A stretch of DNA of 64,000 nt from an uncultured Pelagibacteraceae bacterium (GTDB lineage Bacteria > Pseudomonadota > Alphaproteobacteria > Pelagibacterales > Pelagibacteraceae): NCBI GenBank assembly GCA_902570915.1, contig CACGAB010000004.1, positions 1-64,000 on the forward strand, read 5' to 3'. A program made the position numbers and the translations under genes. Shown piece after piece: positions 15,968 to 24,795 of this stretch. Position 1 is the stretch's first letter, and each line of letters begins with the position of its first letter. Under the pieces are notes generated by a model, which searched no databases, was not told the origin of the DNA, and saw nothing but the letters and a program-made list of their open reading frames with translations.

Positions 15968-16731
15968 GTATATATTATTAAAAATAAAATTAAGCCAAGA
16001 ATTATTCGATATACTACAAATATATTGAAGGAAATTTTATTTATAAATTTAAGAAAATATTTAATTGTAAAAAATGAAAACATAAATGATAAGAAAGTAG
16101 CAATCAATAATAAATAATTTATTTCTATTGATTGTTCAAAAGCCTCTCTCAAACCTAGGAAGCTTGCCCCTGCTAAAGCAGGTATAGATAATAAAAAAGA
16201 AATTTTACTAGAGTCAATCCTATTAAAATTTAAAAATCTTGCTGCAGTAATTGTTATTCCAGCCCTACTAACTCCTGGTATTAATGCTAATATTTGAAAT
16301 AAACCTATTAATAAAACTGACTTAATATTCAAATCTGATGAGATATATCGATCAGTTTTTCTTTGATCAGCAAAAAAAAGTATAAACCCAAAAAACAATG
16401 TCGTTGATGCAATTACTTTTGTGTTTCTTAAAAGATGAATAAATTCAGTGGTATATAAAATATATCCGAATAGTATTAAAGGCAAAGAACCAATAATTAT
16501 TAAACTTAATAATTTATTATTATTTCTTAGATCAAATAACTCTTTTCTAAAATAAAAAATTACCGCAATTAATGAGCCTAAATGTAAACTTATATCTATC
16601 AACAAAGAACTTGTCTCCAAATCGTAAAAGTTTGATACCAATATTAAATGAGCTGATGAGCTTATGGGTAAAAATTCTGAAATTCCTTGAATTGAAGAAA
16701 GAATTAAAATTTCTATAAAATCTTGAAACAT
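15964..16731 (-). CDS. uppP: undecaprenyl-diphosphatase
   Basis: A 255-residue integral membrane enzyme of the BacA/UppP family. GISEFLPISSSAHL at residues 16-29 carries the catalytic glutamate and serines, and PGVSRAGITITAARF near 155 carries the phosphate-binding Ser-Arg. It dephosphorylates undecaprenyl pyrophosphate to recycle the carrier lipid for peptidoglycan and surface glycans. The length is usual. It is monocistronic and divergent from gltD, with 183 bases between the starts. Confidence 0.95.
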   Translation of the reverse strand: MFQDFIEILILSSIQGISEFLPISSSAHLILVSNFYDLETSSLLIDISLHLGSLIAVIFYFRKELFDLRNNNKLLSLIIIGSLPLILFGYILYTTEFIHLLRNTKVIASTTLFFGFILFFADQRKTDRYISSDLNIKSVLLIGLFQILALIPGVSRAGITITAARFLNFNRIDSSKISFLLSIPALAGASFLGLREAFEQSIEINYLLLIATFLSFMFSFFTIKYFLKFINKISFNIFVVYRIILGLILFLIIYT

Positions 16732-16831
16732 ATAAGTGTCGTAACTTAAAAAATATTCATTTTAAACAATTCGATTTAATCATATTAGATATGCAAAAAT
16801 CAGATTAAGTAGGTTTTAAGCTAAATATTGT

Positions 16832-16858
16832 TATAATTAGGTCAAAATTACTGACCTA
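16832..16858 (+). promoter_or_regulatory. candidate gltD promoter -10 box and operator-like inverted repeat
   Basis: A consensus -10 TATAAT at 16832-16837 is followed at once by TAGGTCA (16838-16844), a 7-base spacer and TGACCTA (16852-16858), a perfect 7-bp inverted repeat. The repeat would cover the start of transcription, where a repressor would act, or would form a hairpin at the mRNA 5' end. No good -35 is seen. It is 57 bases before the gltD start. Confidence 0.5.
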
Positions 16859-16914
16859 TATATTTCTTTTACTAATAAAAACAATGTATATCTTGCCATA
16901 AATTTTAAAAAAAT

Positions 16915-18354
16915 ATGACTGATAAAATGCTAAAATTCGTCAAAATAGGTCAACAAACTCCACCTAAAAGAGGAGTAAATAATAGAAAAGATGATTTTAA
17001 TGAAATCTATGACGAATTTATAACTCAAAAAGCACAAGAGCAGTCAAGTAGATGCTCTCAATGTGGTGTTCCCTTTTGCCAAGTCCATTGTCCCTTAAGT
17101 AATAATATTCCAGACTGGCTCAAATTGACTGCTGAGGGCAGATTAAAGGAAGCTTATGAGTTATCTCAGAGCACAAACAACATGCCCGAGGTTTGTGGTA
17201 GAATATGTCCACAAGACAGATTGTGTGAGGGTAACTGTGTTATTGAGCAGTCAGGCCATGGCACTGTTACAATTGGATCAGTCGAAAAATATATTACAGA
17301 TAGTGCATGGGAGAATGGATGGGTAAAACCAATTTCAGTTAAACATGAAAAAGATCAAAGTGTTGGAATAATTGGTGCTGGACCTGCTGGACTTGCAGCT
17401 GCTGAACAACTTAGGAAAAATGGATATCAAATAACTGTTTATGATAGATATGACAGAGCAGGTGGCTTGTTAATTTATGGTATACCAAATTTTAAATTAG
17501 AAAAACATGTAGTCGAGAGAAGAACCAAATTGTTGAAAGATGGGGGGATTAAATTTGAACAAAATTTTGAAGTTGGTAAGGATGCAACTTTAGAGCAACT
17601 GAGAAAAAGACATGATGCAATTTTAATCGCTACCGGTGTTTATAAACCAAGAGAGATTAATCTACCAGGAAATGACTTAGACAATATTTTTCCTGCTATG
17701 GAGTTTTTAACAGCATCAAATAGAAAGGGATTAGGAGACAAAGTTGATTTATTTGATAAAGGTATATTAAATGCCGAAGGTAAAGATGTTGTAGTTATAG
17801 GAGGTGGGGACACAGCAATGGATTGTGTTCGAACCTCAGTAAGACAAAAAGCGAACTCGGTTAAATGCTTATATAGAAGAGATAAAGATAATATGCCTGG
17901 ATCTGCAAGAGAAGTAGCTAACGCAGAAGAAGAAGGTGTTGAATTTGTTTGGTTGTCTAGTCCAAAAGAATTTAAAGGAAAAAATAAAATCGAAAAATTA
18001 ATTGTAGATCAAATCCAACTTGGAGATCCAGACGACTCAGGTAGAAGAAGACCAGAAATTAAACAAGGATCTGAATTTGAAATTAAAGCAGATATGGTAA
18101 TAAAAGCTTTAGGATTTGATCCAGAAAACTTGCCATTATTATTTGAAGCACAAGAGTTACAAGTTACAAAATGGGGAACAATAAAAGCTGATTTTAATAC
18201 CATGGAGACAAATATCAAAGGTGTTTTTGCTGCTGGAGATATTGTAAGAGGTGCATCTTTAGTGGTATGGGCAATAAAAGATGGAAGAGATGCTGCGTCA
18301 TCAATCAAGTCTTATCTTGAAAATATAGAATTAAAAAAATCAAAAGTTGCATAA
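16915..18354 (+). CDS. gltD: glutamate synthase (NADPH) small subunit
   Basis: The 479-residue beta subunit of bacterial GOGAT. The N-terminal Fe-S region has CSQCGVPFCQVHCP and CGRICPQDRLCEGNC. The FAD site GIIGAGPAGLAAAEQL is near residue 152 and the NADPH site VVVIGGGDTAMDCVRT near 292. It takes electrons from NADPH and passes them to GltB for glutamate formation from 2-oxoglutarate and glutamine. The order gltD then gltB is the reverse of E. coli, and the two genes share one base (TAATG). An operator-like repeat lies upstream. Confidence 0.96.
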   Translation: MTDKMLKFVKIGQQTPPKRGVNNRKDDFNEIYDEFITQKAQEQSSRCSQCGVPFCQVHCPLSNNIPDWLKLTAEGRLKEAYELSQSTNNMPEVCGRICPQDRLCEGNCVIEQSGHGTVTIGSVEKYITDSAWENGWVKPISVKHEKDQSVGIIGAGPAGLAAAEQLRKNGYQITVYDRYDRAGGLLIYGIPNFKLEKHVVERRTKLLKDGGIKFEQNFEVGKDATLEQLRKRHDAILIATGVYKPREINLPGNDLDNIFPAMEFLTASNRKGLGDKVDLFDKGILNAEGKDVVVIGGGDTAMDCVRTSVRQKANSVKCLYRRDKDNMPGSAREVANAEEEGVEFVWLSSPKEFKGKNKIEKLIVDQIQLGDPDDSGRRRPEIKQGSEFEIKADMVIKALGFDPENLPLLFEAQELQVTKWGTIKADFNTMETNIKGVFAAGDIVRGASLVVWAIKDGRDAASSIKSYLENIELKKSKVA

Positions 18355-21300
18355 TGAGCACTTACAAAAAAAATTTAGAATTACTTACTAAAAATAATGT
18401 TTATTCTAAAGAAATGGAACATGATGCATGTGGAGTAGGGTTAATTGCATCGACAGAGGGAAAAAAATCAAGAGAAGTTGTAGAATATGGAATTGAAGCT
18501 TTAAAAGCTGTTTGGCATCGAGGGGCTGTTGATGCTGATGGAAAAACGGGTGATGGGGCAGGAATACATTTAGAAATACCCAAAGATTTTTTTGTTGAAA
18601 AAATAGAAGTTACAGGTCACACACACGATGGTTCTGATATTTGTGTTGGGATGATTTTTTTACCCAGGAATGATTATGCTGCACAGGAAAGCTGTAAAAC
18701 GATTGTAGAAAGTGAGTTAACCAAAAATGATTTTAGTATTTATGGTTGGAGGCAGGTGCCTGTTAATCCAAAAGTTTTAGGAGAAAAGGCTCTTCAAACA
18801 ATGCCAGAGATAATTCAAGTACTTTTCAAAGCAAATAATAAAAATCTACTTGATAAAGATCTTGAGAGAAAAATTTATGAAACAAGAAAAAAAATTGAGA
18901 ATAAAGCGTTCAATTTATCATTAAATAATTTTTATATTTGTTCAATAAGCGCTAAATCAATTATCTATAAAGGCATGTTTTTAGCTGAAGCTATTTCAGA
19001 TTTTTTCTTGGATTTAAGGGATGTAAGATTTATTTCAAGATTTGCAATTTTTCATCAGAGATTTTCAACTAACACCGCTCCGAGTTGGAGTTTGGCTCAA
19101 CCGTTTAGAGCAGTCGCCCACAATGGTGAAATTAATACTTATAAAGGAAACAAAAACTGGATGAGAGTTCACGAACAAGAGATGAGTAGTCCTTTTTTTG
19201 AAAATATTGAAAATTTAAAGCCAGTTATTCAAAAAGGTGTTTCAGACTCTGCGGCCCTAGATAATGTTTTTGAGTTATTAAATAAATCAGGTCAACCCGC
19301 TCCTTTAGCAAAATTAATGATGATCCCTGATGCTTGGTCAAAAAGAAATAAAACTCTACCAAAAAACCATCAACAACTCTTTAATTTTTTAAATAGCACT
19401 ATGGAACCTTGGGATGGTCCTGCAGCAATTGCTGCAACAGATAATGAGTGGGTTATTGCAGCAAATGACCGTAATGGTTTAAGACCCTTAAGATACGCAA
19501 TAACAAAAGATAAGTTTCTCTTTGCTGGATCTGAAACTGGAATGATTGAGTTAAATGAAAAAAGAATTTTATCAAAAGGTAGATTAGGCCCTGGTGAGAT
19601 AATTGGGGTTAGAATTGAAAAAGGTAAATTATTTACGAATAACCAAATTAAAGACTATTTAGCGAAAGAATATAAACATTTTAATTCTCAGATAATAGAT
19701 TTAGATGAAAAATTATTCATTTCTAATGAGAAACATAATTTTGATGGCGAGGATCTAAGGAGACGACAACACACTTTTGGAATAAGCTTAGAAGACTTAG
19801 AGTTAATTTTACATCCAATGGCAGAAGATGCTAAAGAGGCAACGGGTTCTATGGGTGATGATACACCTTTAGCAGTTTTATCAGACAAATACAGACCACT
19901 TTATCATTTTTTTAGACAAAACTTTAGCCAAGTGACTAATCCACCGATTGACTCCCTTAGAGAAAATAAAGTTATGAGTTTGAAAACTAGATTTGGTAAT
20001 CTTGGGAATATTTTAGATTTTGATACCTTAACAAAAGAAAATATTTATGTTTTGAATAGCCCGGTATTATCGAATTCACAATTTAATAAATTTATTAATT
20101 TTTTTGGCAAAAACTCAATTTCTATAGATTGTACTTTTTCGAATGAGCAAAATTTATTTGACTCTATTAAAAGGATTCAAAAAGAGTCAGAAATTGCTGT
20201 TAGACAGGGTGTGACACAATTAGTTTTAAGTGATAAAGATATTTCAGATAAGAGAATGCCTATGCCAATGTTGTTATGCGTTGGAGCGATTAATACTTTT
20301 TTAATTGATAAAAAATTGAGAGGATATGTTTCAATTAATGTTCAATCTGGTGAGGCGTTAGATACCCACTCTTTTGCAACATTGATAGGAGTTGGAGCAA
20401 CTACAGTTAATCCATATATAGCTTTTGATAGTTTATACCAAAGACATGAGAAAAAGTTATTTGGTCAGTATAGTTTTGATGAATGTGTCGAAAGGTATAT
20501 CAAATCAGTGAATGCAGGATTGTTAAAAATCATGTCAAAAATGGGTATCTCTGTTTTAAGTTCTTATAGGGGTGGATGTAATTTTGAAACTGTTGGTCTA
20601 AGCAGATCAATAGTTGATGATTATTTTCCAGGAGTTACCTCAAAAATTTCTGGTATTGGATTGTCAGGAATTGAAAAAAAAATACGTGCAATACATAAAG
20701 AAGCATTTGAGAGTACTGATACGGTTTTGCCTATTGGTGGTATTTATAGATACAGAAAGAATGGAGAAACACACCAATATCAAGGTAGATTAATCCACTT
20801 ATTACAGAGTGCAGTGGGGTCAAATTCTTATTCAGCATATAAAAAATATGCTGAGGGAATATATAACTTGCCACCAATTAATTTAAGGGATTTGATTGAT
20901 TTTAGAAAAAAAAAATTAGGTCCCTCTATTCAAATTTCTGAGGTTGAACCGATAGAAAAAATATTAAAGAGATTTGGTAGTGGAAGTATGTCTCATGGAG
21001 CATTATCTAAGGAGGCACATGAAACTTTGGCTATTGGGATGAATAGGATTAAAGGTGCATCTTGTAGTGGAGAAGGTGGTGAAGATGCCAATAGGTTCAA
21101 AATCATGGACTCTGGTGATAGTGCGAATTCGAGGGTAAAGCAAATCGCATCTGCTAGATTTGGCGTAACAGTTAATTACTTGAACAATTGTAATGAAATT
21201 GAGATCAAAATTGCTCAAGGTGCAAAACCTGGTGAAGGTGGCCAATTACCAGGATTTAAAGTAACAGATGAAATTGCTAAGCTAAGACATTCAACGCCAG

Positions 21301-22859
21301 GCGTTACATTAATTTCTCCACCTCCACATCATGATATTTATTCAATTGAGGACTTAGCTCAGCTTATTTATGATTTAAAACAAATCAACCCTAGGGCAAG
21401 AATTGGAGTCAAATTAGTTGCGTCTTCTGGTGTAGGTACTATTGCAGCTGGTGTGGCAAAAGCAAAAGCTGATATAATTTTAATTTCAGGACATAATGGA
21501 GGAACTGGAGCTACACCGCAAACAAGTGTAAAATATGTGGGTATTCCCTGGGAGATGGGACTTACAGAGGCAAATCAAGTTTTAACATTAAACAATCTAA
21601 GACACAAAGTTACTTTAAGAACTGATGGAGGTATTAAAACTGGAAGAGATGTGGTTATTGCAGCCATGATGGGTGCTGAGGAATATGGTGTAGCAACTAC
21701 AGCCTTAGTAGCAATGGGTTGCATTATGGTAAGGCAATGTCATTCCAATACTTGTCCTGTAGGAGTATGTACACAAGATGAAAAACTAAGAGAAAAATTT
21801 ACTGGAACTCCAGATAAAGTTGTAAATTTATTTACGTTTATCGCTACAGAAGTAAGAGAAATTTTAGCTTCTCTTGGTTTTAAATCTTTAAATGAAGTTA
21901 TAGGTCGAACAGATTTATTGATGCAAGTAAGTAAAGCATCACCTAATCTAGATGATTTAGATCTTAATCCACTATTTGTACAAGCAGACCCTGGTAATAA
22001 CAAGAGGTACTGCGAGATATCAGAAATTAATAAAGTTCCAGATACGCTGGATCAAGAGATTTGGCCTCAAATAGAAAAGGCTTTAGATAACTCTGAGAAA
22101 ATAAATAATGAGTTTTTAATTAAAAATACTAATAGAGCAGTGGGTACTAGAATTTCACATCACTTGTACAAAAAATATGGCTATGAAAAATTAGAAGAAA
22201 ATTTTTTAACTCTTGATTTTAAAGGTTCAGCTGGACAATCTTTTGGGGCATTTACAGCAAAAGGACTTAAACTCAATTTAAAAGGTGATGCAAATGATTA
22301 CGTTGGGAAAGGTTTATCGGGAGCCACCATTTCAATAAAACTTCCTGATGAAAGTAATTTGATTTCAAATGAGAATACTATTATTGGGAATACAGTTCTT
22401 TATGGTGCAACGTCTGGTAAATTATTTGCAGCTGGTCAAGCTGGGGATAGATTTGCAGTAAGAAATTCTGGTGCAACAACTGTTATCGAAGGTTGTGACT
22501 CAAATGGTTGTGAATATATGACAGGTGGAACGGCAGTAATTCTTGGAGATGTTGGAGATAATTTTGCAGCTGGTATGACAGGAGGTATGGCTTTTATTTA
22601 TGATAAATCAAAAGAATTTGAAAAAAAAGTAAACCCTGATTCAGTTGTATGGCAAAATGTAGAGACTGAATATTGGTCAAAATTTTTAAAAGAATTAGTA
22701 CTCGAACATAGTAATGAAACTGGATCCAATTTGTCAAAAAAAATAATCGATGATTTTGAGAACGAGTTAAAGAATTTTGTACAGGTTTGTCCAAAAGAAA
22801 TGATAGATAAGCTTAAAAATCCAATCTCTAAAAAAACAAAAGTACAAAAAGTTAGCTAA
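18354..22859 (+). CDS. gltB: glutamate synthase large subunit
   Basis: The 1501-residue alpha subunit. After a short propeptide, C26 in HDACGVG is the class II glutaminase nucleophile. A central domain follows, then the FMN synthase domain with GHNGGTGATPQTSVKYVG, and the 3Fe-4S cysteines in CIMVRQCHSNTCPVGVC. The C-terminal glycine-rich beta-helix contains GCDSNGCEYMTGGTAVILG. Length matches the family. With GltD it assimilates ammonia captured as glutamine. It begins at the last base of the gltD stop codon, so coupling is likely. The 3' end overlaps the convergent hydrolase gene by 8 bases. Confidence 0.97.
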   Translation: MSTYKKNLELLTKNNVYSKEMEHDACGVGLIASTEGKKSREVVEYGIEALKAVWHRGAVDADGKTGDGAGIHLEIPKDFFVEKIEVTGHTHDGSDICVGMIFLPRNDYAAQESCKTIVESELTKNDFSIYGWRQVPVNPKVLGEKALQTMPEIIQVLFKANNKNLLDKDLERKIYETRKKIENKAFNLSLNNFYICSISAKSIIYKGMFLAEAISDFFLDLRDVRFISRFAIFHQRFSTNTAPSWSLAQPFRAVAHNGEINTYKGNKNWMRVHEQEMSSPFFENIENLKPVIQKGVSDSAALDNVFELLNKSGQPAPLAKLMMIPDAWSKRNKTLPKNHQQLFNFLNSTMEPWDGPAAIAATDNEWVIAANDRNGLRPLRYAITKDKFLFAGSETGMIELNEKRILSKGRLGPGEIIGVRIEKGKLFTNNQIKDYLAKEYKHFNSQIIDLDEKLFISNEKHNFDGEDLRRRQHTFGISLEDLELILHPMAEDAKEATGSMGDDTPLAVLSDKYRPLYHFFRQNFSQVTNPPIDSLRENKVMSLKTRFGNLGNILDFDTLTKENIYVLNSPVLSNSQFNKFINFFGKNSISIDCTFSNEQNLFDSIKRIQKESEIAVRQGVTQLVLSDKDISDKRMPMPMLLCVGAINTFLIDKKLRGYVSINVQSGEALDTHSFATLIGVGATTVNPYIAFDSLYQRHEKKLFGQYSFDECVERYIKSVNAGLLKIMSKMGISVLSSYRGGCNFETVGLSRSIVDDYFPGVTSKISGIGLSGIEKKIRAIHKEAFESTDTVLPIGGIYRYRKNGETHQYQGRLIHLLQSAVGSNSYSAYKKYAEGIYNLPPINLRDLIDFRKKKLGPSIQISEVEPIEKILKRFGSGSMSHGALSKEAHETLAIGMNRIKGASCSGEGGEDANRFKIMDSGDSANSRVKQIASARFGVTVNYLNNCNEIEIKIAQGAKPGEGGQLPGFKVTDEIAKLRHSTPGVTLISPPPHHDIYSIEDLAQLIYDLKQINPRARIGVKLVASSGVGTIAAGVAKAKADIILISGHNGGTGATPQTSVKYVGIPWEMGLTEANQVLTLNNLRHKVTLRTDGGIKTGRDVVIAAMMGAEEYGVATTALVAMGCIMVRQCHSNTCPVGVCTQDEKLREKFTGTPDKVVNLFTFIATEVREILASLGFKSLNEVIGRTDLLMQVSKASPNLDDLDLNPLFVQADPGNNKRYCEISEINKVPDTLDQEIWPQIEKALDNSEKINNEFLIKNTNRAVGTRISHHLYKKYGYEKLEENFLTLDFKGSAGQSFGAFTAKGLKLNLKGDANDYVGKGLSGATISIKLPDESNLISNENTIIGNTVLYGATSGKLFAAGQAGDRFAVRNSGATTVIEGCDSNGCEYMTGGTAVILGDVGDNFAAGMTGGMAFIYDKSKEFEKKVNPDSVVWQNVETEYWSKFLKELVLEHSNETGSNLSKKIIDDFENELKNFVQVCPKEMIDKLKNPISKKTKVQKVS

Positions 22860-23598
22860 TTATTAATTTTAATTCTCTTTTCAATATTTTAAGCCATTTA
22901 GGCGAAGACAAACTATGATCACCTTTTTTTATAATTACTAATTTCTTTTTTTTCGATTTAAACATCCTCAAAATTTTTTTTGAGTAAATTTCAGGAACAG
23001 ACTCATCTTTACTCCCATGAACCATAGTTACATTTACATTTTGATTTATTTTTTTGTTTAAAACTTTGTTTTTTTTTCCATCTTTTATTAATTGGTGAGT
23101 AATTGGATAAGTGTATTCACCATATTTAAGAAGATATATACCATTTTTAATGATTTCCGATTTAATTTTTTTTGTAAATTTCTTCCACATTAAGTGTTCT
23201 AGAAATTCGGGTGCAGACCCAATTCCTAAAAAACCTACGATTTGTTTCTTAAAATATTTAAATTGATTTAATGAAATCCAAGAACCCATGCTCGAGCCAA
23301 TTAATATTATGTTATTTTTTTTGACAATTTTTCTAATTAGTTGTGAAGTTTCATTTGTCCATTTGGTTATATTCCCATCAATAAATTTTCCTGATGATTT
23401 TCCATGGCCTGAATATTCTAAAGCTAAAAAACCTAAATTATTTTTTTTTGCAAATCTCAAAAAAGTTTTAGGTTTTTGACCCTCTAGGTCTGATTTTAAA
23501 CCATGAAGAAAAACAAGATAAGTGTTTTTCCTCTTAAAATTCGTTAAATATCTTATTCTTTTAGTTTTTGTTAGTTTTAAGTATTTAAACTTAGTCAT
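22852..23598 (-). CDS. alpha/beta hydrolase
   Basis: A 248-residue cytoplasmic alpha/beta hydrolase. The oxyanion-side YLVFLHGLKSDLEG is near residue 30, the nucleophile elbow IGSSMGSWISL (Ser in GSSMG) near 101, an Asp in MVHGSKDESVPE near 200, and the catalytic His in KKGDHSLSSPKW near 228. The complete triad is present, so it should be active as an esterase, thioesterase or peptidase; the substrate is unknown. It is a single gene, divergent from the glycosyltransferase. Confidence 0.85.
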   Translation of the reverse strand: MTKFKYLKLTKTKRIRYLTNFKRKNTYLVFLHGLKSDLEGQKPKTFLRFAKKNNLGFLALEYSGHGKSSGKFIDGNITKWTNETSQLIRKIVKKNNIILIGSSMGSWISLNQFKYFKKQIVGFLGIGSAPEFLEHLMWKKFTKKIKSEIIKNGIYLLKYGEYTYPITHQLIKDGKKNKVLNKKINQNVNVTMVHGSKDESVPEIYSKKILRMFKSKKKKLVIIKKGDHSLSSPKWLKILKRELKLIIS

Positions 23599-23640
23599 AA
23601 AAGTTTATTAGTCATTTCGATTATTATATAATTAATTTTA

Positions 23641-24795
23641 ATGTCATTTAATTTAAAAATTTTACAAGTTATCCCCAAACTAGGCTACGGGGGAGCTGAA
23701 ACCGGTTGTTATGATATTGCTCATTATCTTCCAGAAAATAACTGTAAATCTTTCATAGTTACAAGTGGTGGAGAGTTAACAAAATTTATAGATAGGAAAA
23801 AAGTAAAATTAATTAGATTACCTGTTCATAGCAAAAATCCTTTTTTAATTTTATTAAACTCTATAATTTTAGTTTTTATTATTTTATTTTACAATATATC
23901 TATAGTTCATGCTCGAAGTAGAGCGCCAGCTTGGTCTTGTTTAATTGCAACTAAATTAACGAGAAGAAAATTCGTAACAACTTTCCATGGAACATATAAT
24001 TTCAATGGAAAAATCAAAAAATTTTATAATTCGGTTATGGTTAGGTCAGACCTTGTTATAGCTGGATCTAATTTTATTTTTTCCCACATTAAAGAAAAAT
24101 ACTCAAATTTCATTGATGTAAAAAAAAAATTACTTGTAATATTTAGAGGCATAAATGTTGATTATTTTGACTCCAGTACATTGTTAGAAAAGGATGAAAA
24201 AAAATTATTGAACGAATGGGGTATATTAGAAAATAAAAAGATTATTTTGTTACCTGGTAGATTAACATCCTGGAAAGGTCAGGAACTATTTATTGAAGCG
24301 GTAAATTTGGTTAACATTGAATTAGGTTACGAAGCATTTTATGCGGTAGTCTTAGGTAATGATCAAGGACGAGATGCGTATAAAAAAAAGTTACATCATC
24401 TTTGTGAACACTTCAAAATTTCTAACCAAATGAAATTTATTGACTCATGTAAAAATATGGCTTTGGCTTATAAAGTTTCAGATATAATTGTTTCAGCATC
24501 AATTGAACCGGAGGCATTCGGGCGAGTTGCAGTAGAAGCCCAATCAATGAAAAAGCTTATTATTGCTAGTAATATCGGTGGATCAAATGAAACTGTGATT
24601 GATGAAAAAACAGGTTTATTGTTTGAGTCTGGAGATCCAAAATCTTTAAGTAAAAAAATAATACAAGCTTTAACTATGGACGAAAGCTTGTTGAAAACTA
24701 TGGGTATTGAAGGTAGAAAAAACATTGTAAAGAAATTTAATGTTGAAAAAATGTGCTTTTCTACTTATTCAGAATATAAAAAATTAGTTAATTAA
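23641..24795 (+). CDS. GT4-family glycosyltransferase
   Basis: A 384-residue GT-B glycosyltransferase. The N-terminal domain opens ILQVIPKLGYGGAETG. In the C-terminal domain LLPGRLTSWKGQELFIEAV (near 200) and SASIEPEAFGRVAVEAQSMKK (near 285) carry the nucleotide-sugar-binding Arg/Lys and the EX7E-type glutamates. It probably adds a sugar to a lipid-linked or surface polysaccharide precursor. It ends directly at the thrS start with no gap, a sign of co-transcription with the translation genes. No other polysaccharide genes are adjacent. Confidence 0.88.
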   Translation: MSFNLKILQVIPKLGYGGAETGCYDIAHYLPENNCKSFIVTSGGELTKFIDRKKVKLIRLPVHSKNPFLILLNSIILVFIILFYNISIVHARSRAPAWSCLIATKLTRRKFVTTFHGTYNFNGKIKKFYNSVMVRSDLVIAGSNFIFSHIKEKYSNFIDVKKKLLVIFRGINVDYFDSSTLLEKDEKKLLNEWGILENKKIILLPGRLTSWKGQELFIEAVNLVNIELGYEAFYAVVLGNDQGRDAYKKKLHHLCEHFKISNQMKFIDSCKNMALAYKVSDIIVSASIEPEAFGRVAVEAQSMKKLIIASNIGGSNETVIDEKTGLLFESGDPKSLSKKIIQALTMDESLLKTMGIEGRKNIVKKFNVEKMCFSTYSEYKKLVN

